Assembly (NCBI GenBank): GCA_011960625.1
Contig: BLMJ01000224.1
Location: forward strand, 1-64,000
Reading direction: 5' to 3'
Source of the DNA: Lachnospiraceae bacterium
Lineage (GTDB): Bacteria > Bacillota > Clostridia > Lachnospirales > Lachnospiraceae
DNA length: 64,000 nucleotides
Part shown: in pieces, positions 46,079 through 55,763 of the stretch
Position numbering within the stretch: the stretch's first letter is position 1
Layout of the letters: every line of letters begins with the position of its first letter
Notes under the pieces: model-generated
Seen by the model: the letters and a program-made list of their open reading frames with translations, nothing else
Told to the model about the DNA's origin: nothing
Database searches by the model: none
Program-made: the position numbers and the translations under genes

Positions 46079-47166
46079 TATTTTTCTCCTTGTATTAATC
46101 TACAGATTTCATAGGCAGCTTTTCCCTGCCCATAATAATCTTCTTTTTTTGACCAGTCGCTCTTTGTATTCAACACTTTGTCTGCAAGGTCAAGTCGCTC
46201 TGGCTTTGCAAGTATATTACAATTACCCTTTAAAGTCTCAATCCATTCCGTCTGATCCCTTACAGTCACACACGGAGTCTCTAATATATATGTTTCTTTT
46301 TGCAGTCCTCCTGAATCTGTTATGGTTTTTTTAGCATGCTTCACAAAATAAAGCATCTCTAAATACCCCATTGGCTCTGTAAATATAATATTTTTATATC
46401 CATATTTCATGTTCAATGTGTCAACCAGTTTCTTCGTCCTAGGGTGAACCGGAAACAACACTGGTTCATCCAACATCTCTAATGCCGCCAAAATTTCCTC
46501 TACTTTTCTTAGGGTATCCGTATTTTCCGCGCGATGTATGGTTGCTATATACCATCTAGGAAGCGGCTTCACCTGTCCGCAGCTTCCCTGGAGTTTTTCA
46601 AAATAATAGGCTGCTTTATTTTCTTCTAACATCTGTGAATAAAATAAAACAGCATCGCACATAACATCTCCCGTATCATATACTCCCTTTACACGCCCTT
46701 CCTTTTCAAGGTTTTTGACTGCCTCTTTCGTAGGACACAGACACAATGTTGATATCCTATCTGTTAAAATTCGATTCTGTTCCTCGGGCATCTGCATATT
46801 ATAGGATCTTAAGCCTGCTTCTACGTGTACAATAGGTATACATAGCTTAGATGCGGCAATAGCTCCGGCTAATGTAGAATTTGTATCTCCATAGACTAAT
46901 AAATAGTCTGGCGACTCTTTTAAGAGCACGTCTTCAATTCTTACCATCATCTCTGCTGTCTGCCGGGCATGGGTTCCTGAACCGACCCCCAAATTTATAT
47001 CCGGCTTCGGTATTTTCAGTTCATCGAAAAAAATATCTGACATATTCGCATCATAGTGTTGACCTGTATGTACTAATATTTCTTGAAAATCTTTTCGAAT
47101 CAGTCTTGAGACAGCCGCTGCCTTAATAAATTGTGGTCTTGCTCCAACAATTGTTACAATCTTCAT
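46078..47166 (-). CDS. UDP-sugar 2-epimerase (WecB/WbpI family)
   Basis: Non-hydrolysing nucleotide-sugar 2-epimerase, 362 residues, cytoplasmic. GARPQFIKAAAV at the N-terminus, HVEAGLRSYNMQMPEEQNR near 95-115, and TDSGGLQKE at the nucleotide site. In this context it is most likely WbpI-like, converting UDP-GlcNAc(3NAc)A to the manno isomer; a WecB (UDP-GlcNAc) role cannot be excluded by sequence alone. Confidence 0.9.
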   Translation of the reverse strand: MKIVTIVGARPQFIKAAAVSRLIRKDFQEILVHTGQHYDANMSDIFFDELKIPKPDINLGVGSGTHARQTAEMMVRIEDVLLKESPDYLLVYGDTNSTLAGAIAASKLCIPIVHVEAGLRSYNMQMPEEQNRILTDRISTLCLCPTKEAVKNLEKEGRVKGVYDTGDVMCDAVLFYSQMLEENKAAYYFEKLQGSCGQVKPLPRWYIATIHRAENTDTLRKVEEILAALEMLDEPVLFPVHPRTKKLVDTLNMKYGYKNIIFTEPMGYLEMLYFVKHAKKTITDSGGLQKETYILETPCVTVRDQTEWIETLKGNCNILAKPERLDLADKVLNTKSDWSKKEDYYGQGKAAYEICRLIQGEK

Positions 47167-47180
47167 ACTGGATTTTTCTC

Positions 47181-48494
47181 CTACAAAACTTCGATATTTG
47201 TTCTATTCACAATATTTTTCATTACATTCTTGGTATCAAAAATTACTTTTGCACCTCTTTGAAGCATCTCATAGTCTACATTTGTATGTGCCGCTGTAAT
47301 CATAACAATGTCATATGTTCCTATAATCGCTTCATCAATCTTCATAATACTCGAATATTTACATCCTTTATATCTGTATTCTGTTACCCAAGGATCATAA
47401 TAATCAACATAAGCGCCATTCTTCTGAAGTACTTCAATCACTCTCAAAGCCGGACTTTCTCTATAGTCGTCTATATCTTGCTTATATGCAACGCCCACCA
47501 CAAGTACTTTTGCACCTTTCAAAGCCTTTTCAAATTGGTTCAAAATCTTTGAAGCTCTCTCCACCGTATACTCAGGCATCTTATCGTTAATCATCATAGA
47601 GCTCTCAATCATGGAAGTATGAAAACCATACTCTCTTGCTTTCCAAGTCAGATAATAGGGGTCAAGCGGAATACAATGGCCGCCAAGACCGGGACCGGGA
47701 TAAAATGCTTGAAATCCATATGGCTTTGTTTTCGCCGCATCAATTACCTCCCACATACTAATTCCCATTCGATTGCAAAGCATCGCCAGTTCGTTTACCA
47801 AACCAATATTTATATTACGATATGTATTTTCCAAAATTTTTTCCATCTCGGCAATCGCAGGAGAAGCTACCTCACAGACATCGCTTTCTAGAACCGCACG
47901 ATACATCGCTGCAATAACCTCCGTCGCCTCCTTCCCTACGCCGCCCACAACTTTAGGAGTGTTCTTTGTTTTATAAATCAAATTACCCGGATCGACTCTC
48001 TCTGGTGAAAATCCTAAATAAAATTCTTTGCCGCATTGAAGTCCTGAGCCTTTTTCAAGAATAGGCTTAATTAACTCTTCTGTCGTTCCTGGATAAGTGG
48101 TTGATTCTAATACTACCATTGTTTCTGCTTTCAAATATTTAGAAATAGCTTCTGTAGAAGTTTTGACATAACTAATATCCGGCTGCTGATGCTCGTCTAG
48201 CGGCGTTGGCACACAGATAGCAATAAAATCCACATTTTGAATAAAACTAAAGTCCGTAGTGGCTTCTAACATTCCACTGCGGACTAGTTTTTTCAAATCG
48301 CTGTCTACGACGTCTCCAATATAATTATGACCCTCATTCACATGTTCTACTTTTTCCTTCTGTACATCAAAACCGATTGTCTTAAATCCTGCTTTCGCTT
48401 TCTCAACCGCTAAGGGCAGACCGACATAACCAAGACCAACAACCCCCACTTTGATTTCTTTGTTTTTAATTTTTTCTAATAATTTTTGTTTCAT
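47181..48494 (-). CDS. UDP-N-acetylglucosamine 6-dehydrogenase (WbpA-like)
   Basis: UDP-sugar 6-dehydrogenase family, 437 residues. The start at 48494 (MKQKLLEKI) has AAAGGAG; the track start lies in the end of the upstream gene. Rossmann motif GVVGLGYVGLPLA, and the catalytic Cys in GPGLGGHCIPLDPYYL. The family includes WbpA and WecC. Because WbpB/E/D/I-like genes follow, it is most likely WbpA, oxidising UDP-GlcNAc at C6 to start the ManNAc(3NAc)A pathway. Confidence 0.92.
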   Translation of the reverse strand: MKQKLLEKIKNKEIKVGVVGLGYVGLPLAVEKAKAGFKTIGFDVQKEKVEHVNEGHNYIGDVVDSDLKKLVRSGMLEATTDFSFIQNVDFIAICVPTPLDEHQQPDISYVKTSTEAISKYLKAETMVVLESTTYPGTTEELIKPILEKGSGLQCGKEFYLGFSPERVDPGNLIYKTKNTPKVVGGVGKEATEVIAAMYRAVLESDVCEVASPAIAEMEKILENTYRNINIGLVNELAMLCNRMGISMWEVIDAAKTKPYGFQAFYPGPGLGGHCIPLDPYYLTWKAREYGFHTSMIESSMMINDKMPEYTVERASKILNQFEKALKGAKVLVVGVAYKQDIDDYRESPALRVIEVLQKNGAYVDYYDPWVTEYRYKGCKYSSIMKIDEAIIGTYDIVMITAAHTNVDYEMLQRGAKVIFDTKNVMKNIVNRTNIEVL

Positions 48495-48508
48495 ATTTAC
48501 TCCTTTAA

Positions 48509-49606
48509 TCATATTTTTGTTATTTTTCTCAGGGAATAATAGAAAGAAGTCGGATAATCTGTATGCTGCTTTGGCTTCTCATTCATAATGCCCTTAAACT
48601 CTTCACGCGAGATATCCAGTTTCTGCAGAATAAAATCAATATCCTTTTCCATCTCTTCTTTATCATATAGCGGTTTTTCCATTTCCTTTAACGCTTCCTC
48701 CCTGGTCATCTGTCCGGAAACAATCATACTTGACAAATGAGAGGTCCGTTTGTCTACATGAAATTTATGATAAAACCAATATAGTTGAATAAATTTTGTT
48801 AATGTATTTTCCAAATGCTTACTTCCATAATATTCAAATCCACAAAATTCTTCTAATTCTTTTAATGCTCGTTTACGATTATAATCAACATAATTAAGAG
48901 GTCTTGGAGATTCAATTTTTAAAACTTTTTTATCAATCGCACGCTGCCATTCTGACAAAATCGGCAGCTTATCTATGGATGTTCTCCCAAATTTTTTATT
49001 GATATATTTTAAATTTTTCGTATCAAAGGCTGAATGGGTGTTGCCTCTTTGTAAGATACATTCAAGTGCAAAATTACCGCCTGATAAAAATGTATGAATT
49101 TTATGCTTACGCATATATTTATATATACACGCAAAGAGAACATTATCCTGCGGAACGGCCAGATTAGGCACACCCGCAAACACATATGCTCTCGTCAACT
49201 CATTAAACTGCTTCTCATCAGGCTTTATTGTAATCAGTTTAATTTTAGCTTTATTACATAATTTCTTAATGTTTCTTTTTGATATTTCTGTATCATATCC
49301 ATCATCTACGTGAATAGCTAAGATTCTTAATCCCCATTTTTTTGCGCCTAGATAAGCAAGGTATGATGAATCCAGACCTCCGGAAATTCCCATAATACAA
49401 TCATATTGTTTGTTTCTATTTTCTTTTTTTATTCTATCAATCAATACCTTTAATTTTTCCCTTCCTTCACTATTCGGGAAATAAACCATATTTTTAGCCT
49501 TCCATGCATCAGTACAATAATTGCATTGTCCATCCTTGTGAAATGTAATGGTATCGTCTGACTTGTTATCCATGATACATTTACTACATACTTGAACATC
49601 TTTCAT
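48509..49606 (-). CDS. N-acetyl sugar amidotransferase (WbpG/PseA-like)
   Basis: A 365-residue PP-loop ATP-pyrophosphatase-type protein: ATP motif GISGGLDSSYL near residue 75, and Cys pairs CSKCIMD and CNYC at the N-terminus, a zinc-ribbon-like feature of the family. WbpG and homologues add an amidine (acetamidino) group to an N-acetyl sugar using ammonia delivered by HisH- and HisF-like partners. No such partners are found in this window. The likely target is the 3-acetamido group of the mannuronate made downstream. It directly precedes wbpA. Confidence 0.88.
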   Translation of the reverse strand: MKDVQVCSKCIMDNKSDDTITFHKDGQCNYCTDAWKAKNMVYFPNSEGREKLKVLIDRIKKENRNKQYDCIMGISGGLDSSYLAYLGAKKWGLRILAIHVDDGYDTEISKRNIKKLCNKAKIKLITIKPDEKQFNELTRAYVFAGVPNLAVPQDNVLFACIYKYMRKHKIHTFLSGGNFALECILQRGNTHSAFDTKNLKYINKKFGRTSIDKLPILSEWQRAIDKKVLKIESPRPLNYVDYNRKRALKELEEFCGFEYYGSKHLENTLTKFIQLYWFYHKFHVDKRTSHLSSMIVSGQMTREEALKEMEKPLYDKEEMEKDIDFILQKLDISREEFKGIMNEKPKQHTDYPTSFYYSLRKITKI

Positions 49607-49645
49607 TTTATTATCCCTCCATCTGTTAACGGTTTATATACGTAA

Positions 49646-50974
49646 TTACAAAATCATTACAGCGAAAACACCCCCAATTATCAAGAAATATATACTAATA
49701 AATTTCAAATATCGCAGAAAGTTCTTTTTGAGACAATAAAAGTTTAGTCCCATATCAACTATCAATACAATACTCATTCCGATTGAAAACCAGATAATCG
49801 TTCCGACAAAACTGCCGCTGCTACTAAAGCCCCGCCATATAAAAAGGCTTATTATTAAAATCTGTATTATTGAATAGTACAAATTGATATTTTGACGCCC
49901 TATGGTAACTCGGCAATAACTCGTACATGTAGCGCAGAATTGCAGCACGTATTGCACTACTAAAATACTTGCTAATATTCCGGCCTCTCTCCACTGATTC
50001 CCCAATAGAAACGTAAATATTCTCTCTCCAAAAACAATAACTATAATACTAGGTATCAGAGAAATCCACATGATTTTTGAAATCAATTTATATGTAAAAT
50101 CAGATATGTTTTCTCCATTTCTATTATATCTGCTTGTTGTCCTAAAATAGACAGTACCAATTGGAGCCGCAATTAGTATGGCCGGATACTGCAAAAGTCT
50201 TACACACATTGTATAACTTCCAACTTGAGCATTTCCAAATATCCTGGAAAAAATCTGTACCGGCAGTTGTACTGCAAACTGACTTATAAAATTGGCTGGA
50301 TACTGAAATAAAATAAATTTTTTGTAAGATATAAACAAATTTTTTATATCTTTTAAATTTATTTCAAACCAAAATGGTTTTGTCCTTTTTATCATTTGAG
50401 TACATGTACAAATCAAACTAAGTATAGAAGCGCCTATAAACCCTATGATCCCCATATGAATGATTCCAAATGGCAGTGTAATCACTAATTTGGATATTGC
50501 TCCAATGATAGGATTGATAAAAAGTACTTTATTCATTCCTCTGCGGTTGGTGTACGTTATTAATAGAGAATTTAGATTTGTCAGTATAACGTAACCTCCC
50601 ATGATCATTAAAGTCATAGCGTATGAAAAGGAAACTTCAAAAAACCTATAGTAGGGCATAATAAGAATACAGCCTATCATTATAAATGAGGTAAGAAAAA
50701 GTTGTATATAAAATGTCATCGTCAATACCTTTTTCGCTTCACTATCTTCTTTCGGAAGCATAATCGACGAATTCAGTCCCAGTGTAGTGATCCCGACAAT
50801 TATTGTTGCGGTAGATGTAAATATTCCAAATTCACCATACACTTCATCTGTGTATAGCCTGCTAATGATAGGTATTGTTATGATATTAATGATTTGTGCT
50901 AACAAATTCCCTGCGCCTACGCTGAATACACTTTTTAAAAACTCATTTTTCTTTATACTACGTATAATATTCAT
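49646..50974 (-). CDS. wzx: Wzx-type polysaccharide flippase
   Basis: Integral membrane protein of 442 residues with about 12-14 predicted membrane helices, MOP/oligosaccharide flippase family. It starts with the typical cytoplasmic helix KKNEFLKSVFSVGAGNLLAQ and contains IPIISRLYTDEVYGEFG. It should move undecaprenol-linked repeat units across the membrane. It overlaps wzy by 17 bases. Confidence 0.88.
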   Translation of the reverse strand: MNIIRSIKKNEFLKSVFSVGAGNLLAQIINIITIPIISRLYTDEVYGEFGIFTSTATIIVGITTLGLNSSIMLPKEDSEAKKVLTMTFYIQLFLTSFIMIGCILIMPYYRFFEVSFSYAMTLMIMGGYVILTNLNSLLITYTNRRGMNKVLFINPIIGAISKLVITLPFGIIHMGIIGFIGASILSLICTCTQMIKRTKPFWFEINLKDIKNLFISYKKFILFQYPANFISQFAVQLPVQIFSRIFGNAQVGSYTMCVRLLQYPAILIAAPIGTVYFRTTSRYNRNGENISDFTYKLISKIMWISLIPSIIVIVFGERIFTFLLGNQWREAGILASILVVQYVLQFCATCTSYCRVTIGRQNINLYYSIIQILIISLFIWRGFSSSGSFVGTIIWFSIGMSIVLIVDMGLNFYCLKKNFLRYLKFISIYFLIIGGVFAVMIL

Positions 50975-52193
50975 TTTTACCTTCTTTCTTCCTGCAAAAA
51001 CAATGAAAACAAAATCCTAATAGCATAAAGAATTCTGTAGAAGCTATATAGCTTCCGGAAAAAAACAATGGAAATAATCCGATTCCGCAAAATATATATG
51101 CAATAAATATCATATCCTCATCATTATGATCAAAAAGAATTTCGCGTAAAGAATAAAGAAAAAGCAATATTAGAATAACCCCCAATACAATTCCAAATTG
51201 AAGTATTAATTCAACAAAAAAATTGTGAGGATACCATCCTATCGCCTGATCACCTATGCTTATTCTATTCTTCAATAAAACCCTATCATTTAAACATCCT
51301 ACTCCAAAGAAATAGTGTTCCGCCAAAATATCAAAGCTGTATTTTACAAGAGAGGCTCTCGCATTATCTTCAAAAAATGATGACGATGCGATTTTATCTA
51401 ACACACGAACACTGACATTCCATTTATAAAAAAGATTTAACAGCCAAGTAACTATGTTCATCATATTCTTGATTATGAGGATGCCTAACACCATGATTGT
51501 TCCTATGGAAAACACTTTATTCTTTATATTGTTTCTTTTTCTAAAAATAATATAAAATACTAAAATCAAAATGGAACAGAACAATGCCCCCCTAGCTCCG
51601 CATGACAATACCATAATTTCAGCGAAACAAAAATTTATAAAGTGTAACAGATGAAACTTATTCATAAAAAAAACTGCTGAAATAACCGCCGGAATCAAAA
51701 ATTGGTATGCCAGATATTGAGAATATGTTCCAGATGCAAGTTCCTGCGCATGAAATACAAAAATATTTACAAAAAGTGAAACATTAAAAATATATGATGT
51801 AATACCTAAATATTTTTTCAACTTCTCCATATTGTCTATAGAATTTGCAATGTAAAATGCCGGAAAGCACTTCAAAATAGTTTCGCTATACACTGTTTTT
51901 GCCATTTCCCAGTTAAAAAGCGGTGAAATTGCCGATAAAACTATAGAAATAAAGAAGAAATATGTAAAAATCAAATGTTCTTTTTTTATAGCTTCTCCTA
52001 TTTTTTTTAAAGATAAAAATACTAATACTACTAATATGCCATTAAATAATATTTTATCTAATCCTCTTGTATATCCAACTATTTTCATTATAGCATTTGA
52101 AAAAGTGATTTGTAATTGGCTATGACATAGAAAAGCACAACATAGAATGGTATTACTATTCTCATTGATATCCCGTACTGATATTTTAATCAT
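50958..52193 (-). CDS. wzy: Wzy-like O-antigen/capsule polymerase
   Basis: Integral membrane protein of 411 residues with about ten helices and a longer external loop in the second half (after about residue 260) with ENDARASLVKYS and HYFFGVGCLND, a pattern of O-antigen ligase/polymerase proteins. Sequence similarity in this family is low; the call rests on topology and position between wzx and glycosyltransferases. Base composition is very AT-rich. The first start codon overlaps the upstream gene; an internal ATG (MKIVGYTRG) is possible. Confidence 0.75.
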   Translation of the reverse strand: MIKISVRDINENSNTILCCAFLCHSQLQITFSNAIMKIVGYTRGLDKILFNGILVVLVFLSLKKIGEAIKKEHLIFTYFFFISIVLSAISPLFNWEMAKTVYSETILKCFPAFYIANSIDNMEKLKKYLGITSYIFNVSLFVNIFVFHAQELASGTYSQYLAYQFLIPAVISAVFFMNKFHLLHFINFCFAEIMVLSCGARGALFCSILILVFYIIFRKRNNIKNKVFSIGTIMVLGILIIKNMMNIVTWLLNLFYKWNVSVRVLDKIASSSFFEDNARASLVKYSFDILAEHYFFGVGCLNDRVLLKNRISIGDQAIGWYPHNFFVELILQFGIVLGVILILLFLYSLREILFDHNDEDMIFIAYIFCGIGLFPLFFSGSYIASTEFFMLLGFCFHCFCRKKEGKNEYYT

Positions 52194-53373
52194 TCTTTTT
52201 CTCTTTCATAATATTATTTAGACTTTTCTTTAATTTTAGATTTTCCTTTTCCCAGCAAAGCTCTTTTTTTGCTTTTATAAGATTTTCTTTTAACCTGAAA
52301 TATATTTGAGGATTGTCTTTTAGCTTACTCACGCTTTTACAAACATTTTCCATATCATAAGGAGCACAGGTTATGCCTATATCATATAGATCGATAATTT
52401 TTTTAACTTCTGGAAAATTAGAGGCTAAAATGGGAGTCATACTCTGTATACTTTCGAAAAATTTGTTGGGCAGCATATAGTAATAACTCTCACAAATTCC
52501 TGGAATTAAAATCACTTCCAAATCAACCGCGCCTACATAATCTCCTAGCTGTTGCTGAGAAACTGCTTCTAAAAATAACACTTTTGAATCTATTCCTATC
52601 TGTTTACACAATTTTTTTAAACTTTTTAGATAGTTTTCATCCCCATTTCCTAAAACAATGCCCGCGGTATTAGAAACTGAACCAACGATATTAAGCATAG
52701 CTTCTATTCCTCTATTCGGAATAACCCCGCCATGATACATTAGCAAAAACGTATCTTTTTCCAATCCCATTTTTTTTAGAAACGTTTTTCTAAGTTCCGC
52801 ACTTTTCTGCTCATTGGTATGATAAGAATAAGGTATATTTCTGATGACTAGAGGACGCATATTTAAATTGTATTTTTCCTGTACCTTTGCTGCAATACTA
52901 TCGCTTACTACTATGGACAAATCACTCGTTCTTATTGCAAATTTCTCAAGTACGCCGATAATCTTCTTTTGGAGTAAGTTCCTTTTTATATTTCTTCCGA
53001 TTTCAAATTCATGCGCATCATAAATTAGTTTAGGAGGATTACTTACAAACCGTGTAGAAAAATATCCAATCAAGTATGCCGTCAAATCATGCCCACTGAT
53101 GATTTCCGGATTCAATTTTCTAATTCGCATACTCCATAAAAAAATTGTAAAAATTCTATTTAATGGAATTAAGAACCTACTCTCTCCCAAATACCTAGTT
53201 GTGTAAAAACATAATTTATAATTATTCCTTGTTGTTTCCACCTTGCGATCTTTTTTTCTGTCTCCTTTGGCAACGACTAGAATATCCATTTTCAATTCCT
53301 GTGCAACCGACAATTCTCTTTCATCTCGACTTTGATTTTTAAATTCTGCACAAACTATTTTTAAATATGTCAT
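52186..53373 (-). CDS. Glycosyltransferase, GT4-like
   Basis: A 395-residue GT-B-fold enzyme. The acceptor-side N-terminal domain includes KLIYDAHEFEIG. The donor-side C-terminal half has LLMYHGGVIPNRGIEAML and the sugar-nucleotide region IPGICESYYYMLPNKFFE, with the conserved Glu pattern of GT4 enzymes. Donor and acceptor sugars cannot be read. It is one of three consecutive GT genes. Confidence 0.85.
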   Translation of the reverse strand: MTYLKIVCAEFKNQSRDERELSVAQELKMDILVVAKGDRKKDRKVETTRNNYKLCFYTTRYLGESRFLIPLNRIFTIFLWSMRIRKLNPEIISGHDLTAYLIGYFSTRFVSNPPKLIYDAHEFEIGRNIKRNLLQKKIIGVLEKFAIRTSDLSIVVSDSIAAKVQEKYNLNMRPLVIRNIPYSYHTNEQKSAELRKTFLKKMGLEKDTFLLMYHGGVIPNRGIEAMLNIVGSVSNTAGIVLGNGDENYLKSLKKLCKQIGIDSKVLFLEAVSQQQLGDYVGAVDLEVILIPGICESYYYMLPNKFFESIQSMTPILASNFPEVKKIIDLYDIGITCAPYDMENVCKSVSKLKDNPQIYFRLKENLIKAKKELCWEKENLKLKKSLNNIMKEKKND

Positions 53374-53391
53374 CTTTCTACCTTCTATTAA

Positions 53392-54501
53392 CTATACTCT
53401 TAACTCTATTTGTCCATATAACTCAATTAGCTTTTTTTCTTCCATTTCCCAATTATACTTTTCTTCTGCCGCTTTACGTCCATTTTCTCCCATTTTTTTA
53501 GCTTTCTCTGTATCATTCTTCAGAGTCAAAATCGCTTCGATAATCTCATGTTGATTATACGGATTAACGCATATTCCACATTCCCATTCTTCAATAATTT
53601 TTTTCCACAGTTTAAAATCTGTACAAATAACAGGTATTCCAGCCTCCATATATTCAAATAATTTTGTATTTCCTAAAGTCCCCGTCTTATATCCTACATT
53701 TGCGTTATAAGAGTTAAGCGCCATACCTGCCAACGAACGGGCATATATCTTTTTTACCTCCTCATGGGGTTTTACTCCGAGATAGTTTACTCTTTCCCAC
53801 CCTTTTTCTTTTTTCAATTCTTCCATATAACCTCCGCTTCCTTTTCCAACAAGGTTATATCTCACCTCGCATTGTTCCAAGCAGCCTATGACGTTATGAT
53901 GCATCCACTGTTCTGATATTCCACCTGCAAAACAGATACTATCCGTCCTGCCTTCTTCACCTGCGCCAATTTGTATTTTATCGGTTATAATAGGGAAATT
54001 TGAAATAACGGTCGTCTTAATTCCTTTTTTAGAAAACCTATCTGAAATATGAGGCGAAACCGTTATAACTGCATCAAATTTTTGGGAAATATTTTTTTCT
54101 GTAACTTCTATTAAGAAAGAAACTATTCTTCTCAGTACAGACGGTATCCACGTTTTTCCTAACACCTGTCTCCCTATATCTTCATGAGCGTCGTATATCA
54201 CTTTCTTTCCTTTCTTTTTCAAAAGGTATCCACAGGGTAATAACTCTGGATCATGCAGATGGTAGATTTGACTGTCTGTTCGGAGCGCCTGCTTATACAC
54301 ACGGTATGTCGAAAAAAGGATTCTTTTTATACGATTTTTATCTTGGGGAATACCAATGATATGTATGGATTCTTTCTCTTTACTATCTCCTGGAGCTATG
54401 AGACTTACATCATATCCTGCCTTCTTTAATGATACACATTCTTTCTCAAATATCCTTACATCATCAGCCTTATGCACGCTAGTCAAATGACATATTTTCA
54501 C
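53392..54501 (-). CDS. Glycosyltransferase, GT4-like
   Basis: A 369-residue GT-B-fold enzyme. Motifs include HLTSVHKADDVRIFEKEC at the N-terminus, KKVIYDAHEDI, and the C-terminal LGNTKLFEYMEAGIPVIC with the GT4 donor-binding region. Translation starts at GTG (54501) with GGAGG nine bases upstream, inside the end of the previous gene. It closely resembles glycosyltransferases in capsule and O-antigen clusters; specificity is unknown. Confidence 0.85.
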   Translation of the reverse strand: MKICHLTSVHKADDVRIFEKECVSLKKAGYDVSLIAPGDSKEKESIHIIGIPQDKNRIKRILFSTYRVYKQALRTDSQIYHLHDPELLPCGYLLKKKGKKVIYDAHEDIGRQVLGKTWIPSVLRRIVSFLIEVTEKNISQKFDAVITVSPHISDRFSKKGIKTTVISNFPIITDKIQIGAGEEGRTDSICFAGGISEQWMHHNVIGCLEQCEVRYNLVGKGSGGYMEELKKEKGWERVNYLGVKPHEEVKKIYARSLAGMALNSYNANVGYKTGTLGNTKLFEYMEAGIPVICTDFKLWKKIIEEWECGICVNPYNQHEIIEAILTLKNDTEKAKKMGENGRKAAEEKYNWEMEEKKLIELYGQIELRV

Positions 54502-55741
54502 TCTCTATATCCTCCAATATTTTCCTATACTTAGGCCCTAATACGTTAAAACTATATTTCTTTTCTATCTCCTCTTTTCCTCTTTTTCCCATATGTTTTT
54601 TTTCTTTTTCAGACATCTTATAGAGCCGTAAAATCGCATCTGCATACTTTTCTTCCTTCCCATACTCCATAGTAATTCCGCCCCCGCTATCTTTTACAAC
54701 ATTTTCTGCATCGCATGCAAAGACAACGGGCCTGCCCGAATATAAATAATCATTTAGTTTATTCATACTTAGCCCATATTTATACAAACTTACATTCTCA
54801 TGTGCTGCTAAACAAATTTTGCCCTTTTTTAAAGCTAACGCCACCTGCTCTTTTGTAATTTTAGAAAAGAATCTCACGTTTTCAATCCTATGCTTTTTAC
54901 AATATTCTAATAATCTCTCTTTTTCGTGCCCATCTCCAATGATTGCAAATTTAATTTCCGGTTCTTTTTCAAATACCATTTCTGCAGATTGCAGAATGAA
55001 TTGAACACATTCTGCCGCCACAAGACTTCCTGCATAAACTGCACACCAGTTCTCTTCTAAATACTGATTCATATCCTCCGGCAAATTTAATTCTTCATCA
55101 GCCAGGGCCTTATCTATAATGTCAGTATTAATACCGTTAGGAATCCATTCTATTTTTTTTCTTGATATCTTATACTGATTACATATGTATTGATAGGCAT
55201 ACGGCATTGTTGTTATAATTTTATCCGACCTATCATATGCCCTCTTCTCAATCAAGCCAAAAAAGTAGACAATTATATTTGCGGGAGACATACCGCATAA
55301 TTCGATAAATGATAATGGCCACAAATCTCTTACTTCACATATAAATTTACTGTCTGCCTTTTTTGATATCCAATATGCTGCCTCCCATGCCAATGGATGT
55401 ACTGATGAACCTATTACAAAGTCCGGTCTGCCATATATATTCTCTATCTGGTTATAATACTTCTTCACTTTTCTTACATAAGAAAACATATTTAATATAC
55501 GTTTTCCTCCGTTATCCATATATGGAGGACTCGTTCTCAGCCACACATATTTTATATTTTTTTCTATATTTTGAATAAAAAATTCTTGATCATTCAGATA
55601 AGTTCTTGGACCATGCAGAAAAGAAGAGGCAATAACAATAACCTTTATATCTGCATTCTTTACAAATTGTTTTGCTAATTCAAAATGGCGATGTCCCTCC
55701 AAACCAGCATGATGATTACATATCCAAATCGTTTTTTTCAT
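54479..55741 (-). CDS. WbuB-like glycosyltransferase, GT4
   Basis: A 420-residue GT-B-fold enzyme. The N-terminal WICNHHAGLEGHRHFELAK is characteristic of the WbuB subfamily (N-acetyl-fucosamine or similar transfer). The C-terminal half has YAGSLVAAECVQFIL and YGLSMNKLNDYLYSGRPV for donor binding. It lies after the FemAB-like gene and overlaps the next GT gene by 23 bases. Confidence 0.86.
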   Translation of the reverse strand: MKKTIWICNHHAGLEGHRHFELAKQFVKNADIKVIVIASSFLHGPRTYLNDQEFFIQNIEKNIKYVWLRTSPPYMDNGGKRILNMFSYVRKVKKYYNQIENIYGRPDFVIGSSVHPLAWEAAYWISKKADSKFICEVRDLWPLSFIELCGMSPANIIVYFFGLIEKRAYDRSDKIITTMPYAYQYICNQYKISRKKIEWIPNGINTDIIDKALADEELNLPEDMNQYLEENWCAVYAGSLVAAECVQFILQSAEMVFEKEPEIKFAIIGDGHEKERLLEYCKKHRIENVRFFSKITKEQVALALKKGKICLAAHENVSLYKYGLSMNKLNDYLYSGRPVVFACDAENVVKDSGGGITMEYGKEEKYADAILRLYKMSEKEKKHMGKRGKEEIEKKYSFNVLGPKYRKILEDIESENMSFD

Positions 55742-55763
55742 TTTATCCCTCTAATTGTGTCTC

